From: Mycolicibacterium mucogenicum DSM 44124
GTDB lineage: Bacteria > Actinomycetota > Actinomycetes > Mycobacteriales > Mycobacteriaceae
Length of the DNA stretch: 64,000 nt
Reading direction: 5' to 3'
Assembly: GCF_005670685.2 (NCBI RefSeq)
Contig: NZ_CP062008.1
Span: forward strand, 3,162,001-3,226,000
In this document: positions 1 through 8,326 of the stretch, piece by piece
How positions within the stretch are numbered: position 1 is the first letter of the stretch
Layout of the letters: each line of letters begins with the position of its first letter
Notes under the pieces: model-generated
Told to the model about the DNA's origin: nothing
The model's input: the letters and a program-made list of their open reading frames with translations, nothing else
Databases searched by the model: none
Translations under genes and position numbers: made by a program

Positions 1-13
1 CCGGGCCGGCCGC

Positions 14-1945
14 TCACCCGAAGGTGTAGTCCTCCGGGGCGACGGTCCGTGTCCAGGTCCAGTAGTCGACCAGACGCCACGGGCTGAGCGTGTAGATGTC
101 GCCGTCGGCGTTCTTGTAGAACGAGTGCCGGATGGACGGCTGCGACCACACCATGGTGCGCATCTCGGCCTGGCTGCGCTGCACCCAGTCGTCGAGCTTC
201 TCGGGCCGCGGTTCCATCCACCTCCCGTGTCCGGCCAGCAGCAGGTCCAAACATTCTGAGATGTAACGCATCTGGCATTCCGAGTGGAAGATCAGGCTGC
301 CACCACTGGCGAGGTTGGTGCCGGGACCGTACATGCAGAAGAAGTTCGGGAATCCCGGGACCGTGATACCGAGATACGCGGTGGGCCGTTCACCCCACTG
401 CTCGGCCAGCACGCGGCCGTCACGCCCCACGACGGTCATGGGCCACAACACCTTGCCGGCGTGAAAACCGGTGGCGTACACGATCACATCGGCCCGATGG
501 CGCTGCTCGTCGGCCGTCACGACGGCGTCGTGCTCGATGCGCGCGATGGGTGTGCGGATCAGTTCGACGTGGTCCTGTGTGAGGGTCTGGAGCCAACTTC
601 CGTTGTCCTGCAACGTGCGTTTTCCGGTGGCCGGGTAGTCCGGGATGACCTTGGCCAGCAGGTCCGGGTTGTCACCGATCTGGCCTTTGATCCACTCGGT
701 GAACATGATTCGGGTGACATCGTTGATCTCGCTCACCGCGCGTTGCTGATCGGGATAGTCCGGGTCGACGCGGGCCGCGGCCAGACCTTTGTCGCAGCCG
801 GGCCAGAACAGCAGGAAGCGGTACCAGCGGCCGTAGAACGGCAGGTGCCTCAGCGCCCACTTGACGCCGTCGCCGACCATGGCGTGGTAGTTGGGGTTGG
901 GGAACATCCATTGCGCGGTGCGCTGAAAGATGTTGAGCGAAGCGACTTTCCCGGCGATCGACGGCGCGATCTGGAAGCCGCTGGCGCCGGCGCCGACCAT
1001 CGCGACATGCTTGCCGGTGAGGTCGACGTCGTGATCCCACTGCGCCGAGTGGAATGCCGGGCCCGCGAAATCATCGCGTCCCGAGATGGCCGGCAGGTAA
1101 GGACGATTGAGTTGCCCGACGGCGCTGATGACGGCACGCGCCGACACCGTCTCCACCGTTCCGTCCGCGGTGCGGACAGTCACCTGCCATGTCGCGGTGG
1201 CCTCGTCCCACGTCGCGCCGGTGACCTCGGTCTCGAACCGGACGTGCGGGCGGATGCCGTACTTGTCCAGGATGCGTTCGAAATACGCCTGCAGTTCCGG
1301 TTGTTCGGCGAAGAACTGCGTCCAGTGGTCGCTGGGTTCGAAGCTGTAACAGTAGAAGTGATTTCCGACATCGACGCGGGCGCCGGGATAGCTGTTGTGC
1401 CACCAGGTGCCGCCGACCCCGGCAGCGCGTTCGATGATGGTGAACGGAATTCCCGCCTCTTTCAGTCGGATACCGGCGAGCAGTCCCGATTCGCCACAGC
1501 CGATGACGAGGACCGGAAAATCCGCGGCCGATTCGGCGTCACGTCCCGCCGCCCCGGCTCGGACATCCGTGCCGTCGAGCTCCATCTCCTCCAGCACCAT
1601 CGGCACGTACTCGTCGGGCACCGGTTCGCAGACCAGCCACTCCATCATCTCCTTGAGCAACTCCGCGCCAATCGGTTCCGGCTCGGGACAGCCGCGGTCA
1701 CGGTAGTCGGCGATCACCTGCAGAGCCAGGGTGCGTACCGCGGCTTTGTCGTCCTCGGACATGTAGCCCTGGACCTCGTTGAGGAACAGCCCGGCAGGGC
1801 GCAGGGCACCGCGGATCAGCTCCGGATCACCGGACATGTGCACCAGCGACAGCATCAGCGTCGGGATGCTGACGTCCAGCAGAGCACGGGCGATGTCCTC
1901 GTCGGAGGTCGTAAACGGTTGTCCTGCATGTGGGTTGCGCACCAC
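14..1945 (-). CDS. Flavin-containing (Baeyer-Villiger type) monooxygenase
   Basis: Predicted FAD- and NADPH-dependent monooxygenase of 643 residues that would insert oxygen into ketones or oxidise lipophilic substrates in the cytosol. An FAD-binding GCGESG motif lies near residues 149-154 and an NADP-binding GAGASG near 318-323. Between them FAGPAFHSAQW (about 293-303) fits the Baeyer-Villiger fingerprint FxGxxxHxxxW. The first ~140 residues are an extension without a recognisable motif, also seen in some long mycobacterial homologues. It starts with GTG at 1945; a second GTG follows directly. It is divergent from a cytochrome P450 with 78 bp between starts, so the two may share control and act on related substrates. 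Family assignment is firm; the substrate is unknown. Confidence 0.9.
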   Translation of the reverse strand: MVRNPHAGQPFTTSDEDIARALLDVSIPTLMLSLVHMSGDPELIRGALRPAGLFLNEVQGYMSEDDKAAVRTLALQVIADYRDRGCPEPEPIGAELLKEMMEWLVCEPVPDEYVPMVLEEMELDGTDVRAGAAGRDAESAADFPVLVIGCGESGLLAGIRLKEAGIPFTIIERAAGVGGTWWHNSYPGARVDVGNHFYCYSFEPSDHWTQFFAEQPELQAYFERILDKYGIRPHVRFETEVTGATWDEATATWQVTVRTADGTVETVSARAVISAVGQLNRPYLPAISGRDDFAGPAFHSAQWDHDVDLTGKHVAMVGAGASGFQIAPSIAGKVASLNIFQRTAQWMFPNPNYHAMVGDGVKWALRHLPFYGRWYRFLLFWPGCDKGLAAARVDPDYPDQQRAVSEINDVTRIMFTEWIKGQIGDNPDLLAKVIPDYPATGKRTLQDNGSWLQTLTQDHVELIRTPIARIEHDAVVTADEQRHRADVIVYATGFHAGKVLWPMTVVGRDGRVLAEQWGERPTAYLGITVPGFPNFFCMYGPGTNLASGGSLIFHSECQMRYISECLDLLLAGHGRWMEPRPEKLDDWVQRSQAEMRTMVWSQPSIRHSFYKNADGDIYTLSPWRLVDYWTWTRTVAPEDYTFG

Positions 1946-2023
1946 AAGGAACTATCACGTCCAACGGAATGTTCGCAGCCGATTCTCCCGCGGTGCGGTA
2001 CAGCCGGGCTTTACGCTCCGAAG

Positions 2024-3307
2024 ATGGCCATCGCGTTACTCGAGAACGGCGTACCCCCGGCGGACCTCGCACTGTCCGACATCGACCTCGGTTCGATCAA
2101 GTTCTGGGGCCGGCGCGATGCGATCCGGGACGGCGCGTTCGCCACGCTGCGGCGCGAGGCACCCATCGCCTTCCACGGCGAGCTGGCCCAGGAGGGGTTC
2201 GAAACGGGCCCCGGCCACTGGGCGTTGACGCGGTACGACGACGTGTTCTTCGCCAGCCGTCATCCGCACATCTTCAGCTCCGCCGACGGCATCACGATCC
2301 CTGAACAAACGCCGGAATTGGCCGAGTATTTCGGCTCGATGATCGTCATGGACGACCCGCGTCACACGCGACTGCGCAACATCGTGCGCAGTGCGTTCAC
2401 CCCGAAAGTGGTGGCGCGGACTGAGGCGTCGGTGCGCAACCGGGCCCGCGGCCTGGTCGAGTCCATGATCGAGCGGCACCCGGACGGGCACGGCGACATC
2501 GTGGCCGACCTGGCCGGTCCCCTGCCGCTGCAGATCATCTGCGACATGATGGGCATCCCGGAGCCGGATCACGAACGGATCTTCCACTGGACCAACATCA
2601 TTCTCGGGTTCGGCGATCCCGATCTGACCACCGATTACGAGGAGTTCTTCCGGTGCGCCATGGACATCGGTGCCTACGCCACCGCCCTGGCCGATGATCG
2701 GCGCAACAATCCCCACGACGACCTGACCACTGCCCTGGTGCAGGCCGAGGTCGACGGCGAACGACTGACCTCGAGCGAGGTGGCGTCGTTCTTCATCCTG
2801 CTGGTGGTCGCGGGGAACGAGACGACGCGCAACGCGATCAGCCACGGGGTGCTGACGCTGAGCCGGTTCCCCGACCAGCGGGACCAGTGGTGGGCCGACT
2901 ACGACGCGGTGGCGCCCACCGCCGTCGAGGAGATCATCCGCTGGGCCTCCCCCGTCGTCTACATGCGCCGGACCTTGACGCAGGACTTCGAGCTGAGCGG
3001 CGTGAAAATGCAAGCCGGGCAGAAGGTTACGCTGTGGTACGGCTCGGCCAACCGCGACGAGGCGAAATTCGACCGGCCCTGGCTGTTCGACGTGCACCGC
3101 AACCCCAATCCGCACCTGGGCTTCGGCGGCGGTGGCGCACACTTCTGTCTGGGTGCGAACCTGGCCCGCCGAGAGATCGCCGTGGCGTTCGAGGAGATTC
3201 ACCGCCGGGTGCCCGACCTGACGGCCACCGACGAGCCCGACCGGCTGTGGTCGCAGTTCATCCACGGCATCAAGCGCTTGCCGGTCAGCTGGACGCCGCC
3301 GCGCTGA
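2024..3307 (+). CDS. Cytochrome P450
   Basis: A 427-residue bacterial P450, a heme monooxygenase fed by ferredoxin and ferredoxin reductase. Visible landmarks are the I-helix oxygen-activation motif AGNETT (about 263-268), the K-helix ExxR in EEIIRW, and the heme loop FGGGGAHFCLG with the axial Cys at about 375. The sequence resembles the mycobacterial CYP124/125/142 group that hydroxylates steroid and branched-lipid side chains, but I cannot fix the subfamily. The reading frame is open far upstream, antisense to the monooxygenase; the ATG at 2024 gives a normal-length P450. No strong ribosome site precedes it. The divergent flavin monooxygenase suggests a shared oxidative pathway (inference). 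Confidence 0.92.
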   Translation: MAIALLENGVPPADLALSDIDLGSIKFWGRRDAIRDGAFATLRREAPIAFHGELAQEGFETGPGHWALTRYDDVFFASRHPHIFSSADGITIPEQTPELAEYFGSMIVMDDPRHTRLRNIVRSAFTPKVVARTEASVRNRARGLVESMIERHPDGHGDIVADLAGPLPLQIICDMMGIPEPDHERIFHWTNIILGFGDPDLTTDYEEFFRCAMDIGAYATALADDRRNNPHDDLTTALVQAEVDGERLTSSEVASFFILLVVAGNETTRNAISHGVLTLSRFPDQRDQWWADYDAVAPTAVEEIIRWASPVVYMRRTLTQDFELSGVKMQAGQKVTLWYGSANRDEAKFDRPWLFDVHRNPNPHLGFGGGGAHFCLGANLARREIAVAFEEIHRRVPDLTATDEPDRLWSQFIHGIKRLPVSWTPPR

Positions 3308-3311
3308 CCGG

Positions 3312-3695
3312 TTACTGGACGATCAGGACACCGACCATCCCGGGGTGATACACGCAGTAGTACGGATAGCGGCCCGGTGCCGTGGGTGCGGTGAAGGTGG
3401 CTTGCGCATTGCCGCCGACCTTGACGTCGAACTGTCCCTTCACCTTTGACGTCACGGTGTGCGCGACGTCGTCGCTGTTCACGACGGTGATCTTTGCGCC
3501 GGGCGGCACGGTCAGCGGGTCGCCGAAGTTGAGCGCCGTGATGGTGATGGCCGGCCCCTGCACCGGACCGGTCACCGGTACGGCGCTGGTTGTCGGGGTG
3601 CTGTTGGGTGCCGGGGCCGGAGCCGAACACGCGGCGGTCACTGCCGCGGCGAGGGCCGCTGCCACGAGCAGAGCCGGGATGCGCGTCGTCGTCAC
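3312..3695 (-). CDS. Cupredoxin-like lipoprotein
   Basis: A 127-residue exported blue-copper-type protein. It starts with GTG at 3695, overlapping the stop of the upstream hydrolase as GTGA, so it is probably translationally coupled. The N-terminus is a hydrophobic signal ending at Cys23 (TAAC, a weak lipobox), followed by a Pro/Thr/Ser linker. The C-terminal domain carries the type-1 copper ligands: His79, then Cys114, His117 and Met120 in CVYHPGM. Likely role: electron transfer or copper binding at the outer face of the membrane. Only 4 bp separate its stop from the P450 stop, in convergent orientation. The partner protein is unknown. The cupredoxin call is strong and the lipid anchor moderate. 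Confidence 0.82.
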   Translation of the reverse strand: MTTTRIPALLVAAALAAAVTAACSAPAPAPNSTPTTSAVPVTGPVQGPAITITALNFGDPLTVPPGAKITVVNSDDVAHTVTSKVKGQFDVKVGGNAQATFTAPTAPGRYPYYCVYHPGMVGVLIVQ

Positions 3696-4612
3696 GCCAG
3701 GTACCTCTGCAGCCAGGACTGCGTCTGGGTCCAGGCGTCGGCGGCCGCGGTAGGGTTGTACCGCTGGCCCGAGTCGTTGAAGAACGCATGATCGGCGTCG
3801 GGCTCGACGACGATCTGATGGACCATGCCGGCCTGCTCGAGCGCGGCTGCCGCGGCGTCCTTGCTCGCCGTCACGCGCGCGTCCTTGGCGCCGTAAAAGG
3901 CCAGCACCGCAGCCTGTTTCGAGCCGGCGAAGTCGTGCGGGTCGGGCAGCGGACCGTAGAACGGCAACGCCGCCGCCAGCCTCGGCTCGCCGGCGGCCAG
4001 GAGCTGCCACGTGAGCCCACCGCCGAAGCAGAATCCGAGCACCGCGAGATTCATGCCGGGCGCCCGCCGCTGCAGTTCGTCGAGCCCGGACCGCAGGTCG
4101 GCGATGAACTGGTCCGGCGGAATCTTGCCCAGCGCCGCGGTGGCCTCGGCCGGATCGGTGAAGGCCGCGGTGCCGCCCTGCGCCGACAGCAGGTCGATGC
4201 CCAGCGCCGAGTACCCGATACCGCCGAAGCGGCCGACGACCGACCGCACCCAATCGTTCAGGCCCTTGTTCTCGTGGATCACCAGGACGGCACCGCGCGG
4301 CTGGGCGGCCGCGGCCCAGGACCCCTGCAGCTTGCCGTCGGCCCAGGTGATCGGTTCGGGCTGGATTGCGTTCTCCATACCGGGCGGTGGGCCGGGCGCG
4401 ATCGACGGCTTGCCCGACGACGTGCTCGACGTGCTCGACGTGGTGGCCGCGGTGGGGCCTCGATTCTCACCGCATGCCGCGATCAGCGCACTGGCGGCCG
4501 CAGTGCCCACGCCCAGCAGCGCGAGCCTGCGCAGCGCCTCTCGACGGGACAGCAATCCGTCGACGTGGTCGGTGGCGATTTCCTCGGCGATGTACCGCTG
4601 CAAGGGGGTCAC
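3692..4612 (-). CDS. Secreted dienelactone hydrolase family lipoprotein
   Basis: An alpha/beta hydrolase of 306 residues in the dienelactone hydrolase family. The N-terminus has twin arginines (SRREALRR, residues 22-29), a hydrophobic stretch and LIAAC with Cys47, suggesting a Tat-exported lipoprotein. A low-complexity Ser/Thr linker follows to about residue 70. The catalytic triad is visible: Cys195 in GFCFGG, Asp244 in GAKDARV and His275 in DADHAF, with Glu114 in the conserved HENKG segment. The family hydrolyses cyclic ester (lactone) bonds. It is the first gene of a two-gene unit with the cupredoxin lipoprotein. Extracytoplasmic location is inferred from the signal; the natural substrate is unknown. 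Confidence 0.85.
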   Translation of the reverse strand: MTPLQRYIAEEIATDHVDGLLSRREALRRLALLGVGTAAASALIAACGENRGPTAATTSSTSSTSSGKPSIAPGPPPGMENAIQPEPITWADGKLQGSWAAAAQPRGAVLVIHENKGLNDWVRSVVGRFGGIGYSALGIDLLSAQGGTAAFTDPAEATAALGKIPPDQFIADLRSGLDELQRRAPGMNLAVLGFCFGGGLTWQLLAAGEPRLAAALPFYGPLPDPHDFAGSKQAAVLAFYGAKDARVTASKDAAAAALEQAGMVHQIVVEPDADHAFFNDSGQRYNPTAAADAWTQTQSWLQRYLA

Positions 4613-4682
4613 CCGAGCCAGTATCCGCCCTGATCCTGAGCGTCGTCACAAGGTTTCCCCAGGACGAGTAGACATTTTTTAG

Positions 4683-4696
4683 AAAGTGTTCACTTT
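4683..4696. promoter_or_regulatory. Perfect inverted repeat, possible operator
   Basis: AAAGTG-TT-CACTTT, six-base perfect arms with a 2-nt centre, ends 4 bp before the -35 element of the amidohydrolase promoter. The position suits a repressor or activator site. No family is assigned. Confidence 0.45.
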
Positions 4697-4700
4697 TTCA

Positions 4701-4737
4701 TTGACATGGGCCTGACCGGCACGCTTCTATAGTTAGG
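4701..4737 (+). promoter_or_regulatory. Sigma-A-type promoter giving a leaderless GTG transcript
   Basis: TTGACA at 4701-4706 and TTCTAT at 4725-4730 are 18 bp apart, which places the transcription start on the GTG at 4737. An alternative -10, TATAGT at 4728-4733, would start about 3 nt later. No Shine-Dalgarno sequence is present, consistent with leaderless initiation. Confidence 0.6.
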
Positions 4738-6536
4738 TGACCTCTGCAACGACGTTCGACACGATCATCGCGGGCGGCCGTTGGTTCGACGGAACCGGCG
4801 CGCCTTCCGCGGTCCGGGACATCGGAATCCGCGACGGACACGTCGTGGCGATCGGCGTGGACCTGGACGACACCGGATGCCCGAACGTCGTCGACGCCAC
4901 CGGCAAATGGGTGACGCCCGGCCTGTTGGACATCCACACGCACTACGACGTCGAGGTGCTGGCCGGCCCCGGCCTGGCCGAGTCGCTGCGGCACGGCGTG
5001 ACCACCGTGATGCTCGGTTCCTGCTCGCTGTCCACGGTGCACGTCGGCGGTGAGGACGCCGGTGACCTGTTCGGCCGGGTGGAGGCCATCCCGCGCGACC
5101 ACGTCATCACCGCCGTCGACGAGAACAAGACCTGGGACACCGCAGAGGGTTACGTCACCGCGCTCGAGGACCGGCCGCTCGGGCCGAACGTGGCCGCATT
5201 CATCGGCCACTCCGACATGCGCACCGCCGTCATGGGTCTGGACCGCGCCACCCGCAAGGACGTGCGTCCCACCCGCGGCGAGCAGGCCGAGATGGAGCAG
5301 ATGCTGGCGGCCGCGCTGCAGGCCGGATTCGTCGGAATGTCTTCGCAACAGCTGCTTTTCGACAAGATCGACGGCGACACCTGCCGGTCCCGCACCCTGC
5401 CGTCCACCTATGCCAAGGCGCGCGAGCTCCGCCGGCTCAAGACACAGCTGCGTCGCTCGGGCCGCATCCTGCAGTCGGGTCCGGACCTGCAGAACCCGCT
5501 CAACCTGGTGTCGCAGTTGGCCCAGTCGCTCGGCCTGTTCCGTGAGAACCTCAAGACCAGCCTGCTGTCGGCCGCCGACATCAAGGCCAACCCGTACGCC
5601 ATCACCATCATGGGTCCGGTCGCCCGGCTGGTGAACAAGCTCGGCGGCAACTTCCGGTGGCAGCACCTGCCGGTGCCGTTCGAGGTGTACGCCGACGGCA
5701 TCGATCTCGTGGTGTTCGAGGAATTCGGTTCGGGCGCAGCGGCTTTGCACCTGCGCGACGAGGTCGAGCGCAACGACCTGATGCGCAACGACGAGTATCG
5801 TCGCCAGTTCCGCAAGGACTACGAGAACAAGTTCGGCGTGCGCGTGTGGCACCGCGACTTCTTCGACGCCGAGATCGTCGGCTGCCCCGACGCATCCCTC
5901 GTCGGCAAGACGTTCGGTCAGGTCGGCGTCGACCGCGGGCTGCATCCGGTCGATGCCTTCCTCGATCTGGTGCTCGAATACGGCCGCGATGTCCGCTGGC
6001 GCACAACGATTTCCAACCACCGCCCCGAGGTGCTGAAGAAGCTGGCCCGCGACCCCGGCATCCAGCTCGGTTTCTCCGACGCCGGCGCGCACCTGCGGAA
6101 CATGGCGTTCTACAACATGGGCCTGCGCCTGCTGCGGCACGTGCGCGACGCCGAGCGCGCCGGTACGCCCTTCCTGACCGTCGAGCAAGCGGTGCACCGG
6201 CTCACCGGTGAACTCGCCGACTGGTACCGCCTGGACGCCGGCCATCTGCGCGTCGGCGACCGCGCCGACCTCGTCGTCATCGACCCCGAGCGGCTGGACG
6301 ATTCGCTCGACGCCTACGCCGAGGACCCCGTCGAGCAGTACGGCGGGCTGTCCCGCATGGTCAACCGCAACGACGCCACCGTCGCCGCGGTGTTCGTCGG
6401 CGGCCGGCAGGTCGTCCGCGACGGCGTGCCGACCGACCTGGTCGGCACCACCCGCACGGGCCGCTTCCTGCGGTTCGCCCGTCAGACCCCGGCTCTGCCT
6501 GTCGCCAAGGAAGGTGAGTTCGCCAGTGTCGGTTGA
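4737..6536 (+). CDS. Amidohydrolase, N-acyl-D-amino acid deacylase-like
   Basis: A 599-residue metal-dependent amidohydrolase. DIHTHYD near residue 65 is the metal-binding HxH of this superfamily, and DAGAHLRN near residue 449 supplies the late catalytic Asp and His region. Overall layout, with a beta-sandwich at both ends around a TIM barrel, matches the D-aminoacylase/amidohydrolase-3 group that removes acyl groups from D-amino acids or opens related amides. The GTG at 4737 is taken because a good promoter puts the transcript start on it. The downstream NTF2-like gene overlaps its 3' end by 11 bp, so the two form an operon. Mycobacterial paralogues are often near lipid-catabolism genes; the true substrate is unknown. 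Confidence 0.85.
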   Translation: MTSATTFDTIIAGGRWFDGTGAPSAVRDIGIRDGHVVAIGVDLDDTGCPNVVDATGKWVTPGLLDIHTHYDVEVLAGPGLAESLRHGVTTVMLGSCSLSTVHVGGEDAGDLFGRVEAIPRDHVITAVDENKTWDTAEGYVTALEDRPLGPNVAAFIGHSDMRTAVMGLDRATRKDVRPTRGEQAEMEQMLAAALQAGFVGMSSQQLLFDKIDGDTCRSRTLPSTYAKARELRRLKTQLRRSGRILQSGPDLQNPLNLVSQLAQSLGLFRENLKTSLLSAADIKANPYAITIMGPVARLVNKLGGNFRWQHLPVPFEVYADGIDLVVFEEFGSGAAALHLRDEVERNDLMRNDEYRRQFRKDYENKFGVRVWHRDFFDAEIVGCPDASLVGKTFGQVGVDRGLHPVDAFLDLVLEYGRDVRWRTTISNHRPEVLKKLARDPGIQLGFSDAGAHLRNMAFYNMGLRLLRHVRDAERAGTPFLTVEQAVHRLTGELADWYRLDAGHLRVGDRADLVVIDPERLDDSLDAYAEDPVEQYGGLSRMVNRNDATVAAVFVGGRQVVRDGVPTDLVGTTRTGRFLRFARQTPALPVAKEGEFASVG

Positions 6537-6969
6537 GGATACGGTCCACGGTCTGTGGCAGGCGCTGTCGGCGCGCGATTGGGAGCGGCTGAAGGATTTC
6601 GTGTCCGACGACTGCATCTACCTGGACATGCCGGTGGGGCCGGCCGCCGCCGCGCGCGGGCCCGAGGACATCGTCAAGCGGCTCAAGATCGGCCTGGAGC
6701 CGCTGGCCTCATATGAGAACTTCGACGGCCTGTTACTGACCAACGGCGCCGACGCCATGTACGAGCACCACGAGGAATGGCATTGGGAGACCGGGGAATC
6801 CGCGATCCTCAAGTTCGTCACCGTGCACCGCGTCGAGAACGGCAAGGTGACGCTGTGGAAGGACTACTGGGACATGGGTGCGCTGTCGAACTTCGCGCCG
6901 CCGTCCTGGCTGGAGAACTTCGCGACCGCCGACATGTCGTGGATCTTCGACGCGACGGGCCTGGTCTAA
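6526..6969 (+). CDS. NTF2-like (SnoaL / epoxide hydrolase fold) protein
   Basis: A 147-residue protein of the NTF2-like superfamily, related to limonene-1,2-epoxide hydrolase and SnoaL enzymes. It shows the typical opening helix (VHGLWQALSARDWERLKDF), then DDCIYLDMPVG, and a late strand segment VENGKVTLWKDYWDM. The GTG start at 6526 is preceded by AAGGAAGG and overlaps the amidohydrolase by 11 bp, so translation is probably coupled. It is a small cytosolic hydrolase, isomerase or binding protein working with the amidohydrolase (inference from the operon). It ends 7 bp from the convergent AhpD-like gene. Confidence 0.75.
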   Translation: MSVEDTVHGLWQALSARDWERLKDFVSDDCIYLDMPVGPAAAARGPEDIVKRLKIGLEPLASYENFDGLLLTNGADAMYEHHEEWHWETGESAILKFVTVHRVENGKVTLWKDYWDMGALSNFAPPSWLENFATADMSWIFDATGLV

Positions 6970-6976
6970 ACCCCTC

Positions 6977-7459
6977 TCAGAGGGTGATCTTGCAGGCCTG
7001 ACCGATGTCGAGGGTCCGCAGCATGCGGCCCATGCCGAGCCACATGGCGCACGACAGCGCCAGGTCGGTCAGCAGCTCGTCGCTGAAATGCTCTGCGGCA
7101 CGGGCCCAGAAGTCCTCGTCGTCGCGCAGCCCGGTGTGGTCGGAGGCGAACCGGTAGGCGAACTCGGCGGCGATGCGCTCCTGCTCGGAGTAGCCGGGCC
7201 AGGTCTGCCACACGCCGGCGTGGTTGTAGAGATCTTCGTCGACGCCCTCCGCCTCGGCCGCCGAATCGCGGGTATTCTGACACACCACGCACTCGTTGTC
7301 GAGGGCGATCACCACGCGGGCCAATTCGCGCACGCGCAGCGGCAGGCGGCCCTTGGTGTAGACGGCGTTGGTGAAACCCGCCATGGCCGTGCCGATGTCG
7401 GGTGACTTGACCACCCAGGCGGTTACGTCATCGTCGGTGAAATCTCCGATTCGGCTCAC
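6977..7459 (-). CDS. Carboxymuconolactone decarboxylase / AhpD-like protein
   Basis: A 160-residue all-helical protein of the CMD/AhpD family. The characteristic CxxC appears in NECVVCQNTRDSA, the position used for thiol-disulfide chemistry in AhpD-type members. I start it at the GTG 7459: TAGCGT at 7467-7472 on this strand sits 7 nt upstream, giving a leaderless start. A longer frame reaches a TTG at 7489, but that codon lies inside a KstR-like operator. Such proteins may act as peroxidase or lactone-processing partners in steroid and lipid catabolism. The operator is the best hint of pathway; function itself is unproven. Confidence 0.8.
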   Translation of the reverse strand: MSRIGDFTDDDVTAWVVKSPDIGTAMAGFTNAVYTKGRLPLRVRELARVVIALDNECVVCQNTRDSAAEAEGVDEDLYNHAGVWQTWPGYSEQERIAAEFAYRFASDHTGLRDDEDFWARAAEHFSDELLTDLALSCAMWLGMGRMLRTLDIGQACKITL

Positions 7460-7481
7460 TTTTCGCACGCTACGCCAAAAC

Positions 7482-7495
7482 TGAAACAAGTTCTA
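7482..7495 (-). promoter_or_regulatory. KstR-type operator
   Basis: The plus-strand sequence TGAAACAAGTTCTA fits TNNAACNNGTTNNA, the pattern described for the TetR-family cholesterol regulator KstR. It lies just upstream of the -10 box (7467-7472) of the AhpD-like gene, covering the -35 region, where repressor binding would block transcription. Confidence 0.65.
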
Positions 7496-7529
7496 GTTTT
7501 TTGGCGGACGAATTCAGCGCGAACGACAA

Positions 7530-7555
7530 CGGCCCCGCCCCGGAGGGCGAGGCCG
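7530..7555. terminator. GC-rich hairpin after bfr
   Basis: Ten-base arms GGCCCCGCCC and GGGCGAGGCC (one mismatch) around a CGGA loop lie 18 bp beyond the bfr stop. There is no T tract, as is common for mycobacterial terminators. Confidence 0.5.
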
Positions 7556-7572
7556 CGTCCGAGCGGGACCCG

Positions 7573-8052
7573 TTACGACGGCGGGCGCGACACGCACTGG
7601 GCCGCGTAGAGCTGCTCGCCGAGCTTGTCCATCAGCTCCAGCTGCGTTTCCAGATAGTCGATGTGGCCTTCCTCGTCGGCGAGGATGGCCTCGAAGATGT
7701 TGGCGCTCGTCGCGTCGCCCTTCTCGCGGCACATGATGATGCCCGGCTTCAGCCGGGTGACCACCTCGTACTCGATGGCCAGGTCGGCCTCGAACTGCTC
7801 GCGCAGGGTCTGCCCGACGCGCAGCGAGAACAACCGCTGGTAATTGGGCAGCCCGTCCAACAGCAGAATGCGGTCGGTGAGCGTCTCCGCGTGGCGCATT
7901 TCCTCGAACGACTCTTCACGGGTGTGCTTGGCCAATTCCGTGAAGCCCCAATTGTCCTGCATTTTCGAATGCAGGAAGTATTGGTTGATCGCGGTGAGTT
8001 CACTGGTCAATTGCTCGTTGAGCAGCTTGAGGATTTCGGGGTCGCCTTGCAT
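7573..8052 (-). CDS. bfr: Bacterioferritin
   Basis: A 159-residue four-helix bacterioferritin subunit that would assemble into a 24-mer iron-storage shell with heme at the two-fold interfaces. The N-terminal MQGDPEILKLLNEQL is diagnostic. Ferroxidase ligands are visible in helix segments with Glu18, EESFEEMRHAE (with the heme-ligand Met52) and ADEEGHIDYLE. The ATG at 8052 has a good AAAGGAG site 6 nt upstream. It is divergent from an operon ending in bfd, the ferredoxin that reduces stored iron for release. In mycobacteria bfrA is activated by iron-loaded IdeR; an IdeR-like box lies about 200 bp upstream but closer to the divergent operon. Confidence 0.95.
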   Translation of the reverse strand: MQGDPEILKLLNEQLTSELTAINQYFLHSKMQDNWGFTELAKHTREESFEEMRHAETLTDRILLLDGLPNYQRLFSLRVGQTLREQFEADLAIEYEVVTRLKPGIIMCREKGDATSANIFEAILADEEGHIDYLETQLELMDKLGEQLYAAQCVSRPPS

Positions 8053-8254
8053 TTCGGCTCCTTTAACACCATCGGGGCTGGGTCAAGTGTCACAGGCGCG
8101 GAACAACGACGCGCCGGTTCCCAACCTAGTCCAGCGCTACCTATAGGGCGACGGGATTGACCCTCGCGTTTCCCATCCGATTCGGGCCCGCATCCCAGGT
8201 ATCGAGATCCGGGACTCCGCCGCTGGCCAGCGGCTATGGACTGGCTGCCCTAAG

Positions 8255-8273
8255 TAAGGTTAGACTGCACTAA
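8255..8273. promoter_or_regulatory. IdeR-like iron box
   Basis: TAAGGTTAGACTGCACTAA matches the IdeR consensus TTAGGTTAGSCTAACCTAA at about 14-15 of 19 positions, strongest in the left half. It overlaps TAGACT (8261-8266), a possible -10 for the rightward operon with bfd, and lies about 54 bp before its start. Repression under iron-replete conditions would fit a Bfd used for iron release. The rest of 8053-8326 shows no gene. Confidence 0.5.
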
Positions 8274-8326
8274 CCCCCGCGACGTCCGTCGCGGTCCCCG
8301 GCGAACCCATGGAATGGCAGGACCCG

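Noticed and set aside
284..2023. N-terminal half of a 1007-codon open frame running into the P450
   Set aside because: It is antisense to the flavin monooxygenase and has no P450 or other domain. High GC keeps shadow frames open. The P450 starts normally at 2024.
4698..6617. 639-codon frame on the minus strand
   Set aside because: Exact antisense of the amidohydrolase; the composition is that of a shadow frame and no domain is visible.
6977..7489. TTG start at 7489 for the AhpD-like gene
   Set aside because: The codon lies within the KstR-like operator and upstream of the predicted -10 box; GTG 7459 fits a leaderless transcript.
8080..8140. A second IdeR box close to bfr (AACCTAG, CTACCTATAG)
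   Set aside because: Only partial half-sites with wrong spacing.
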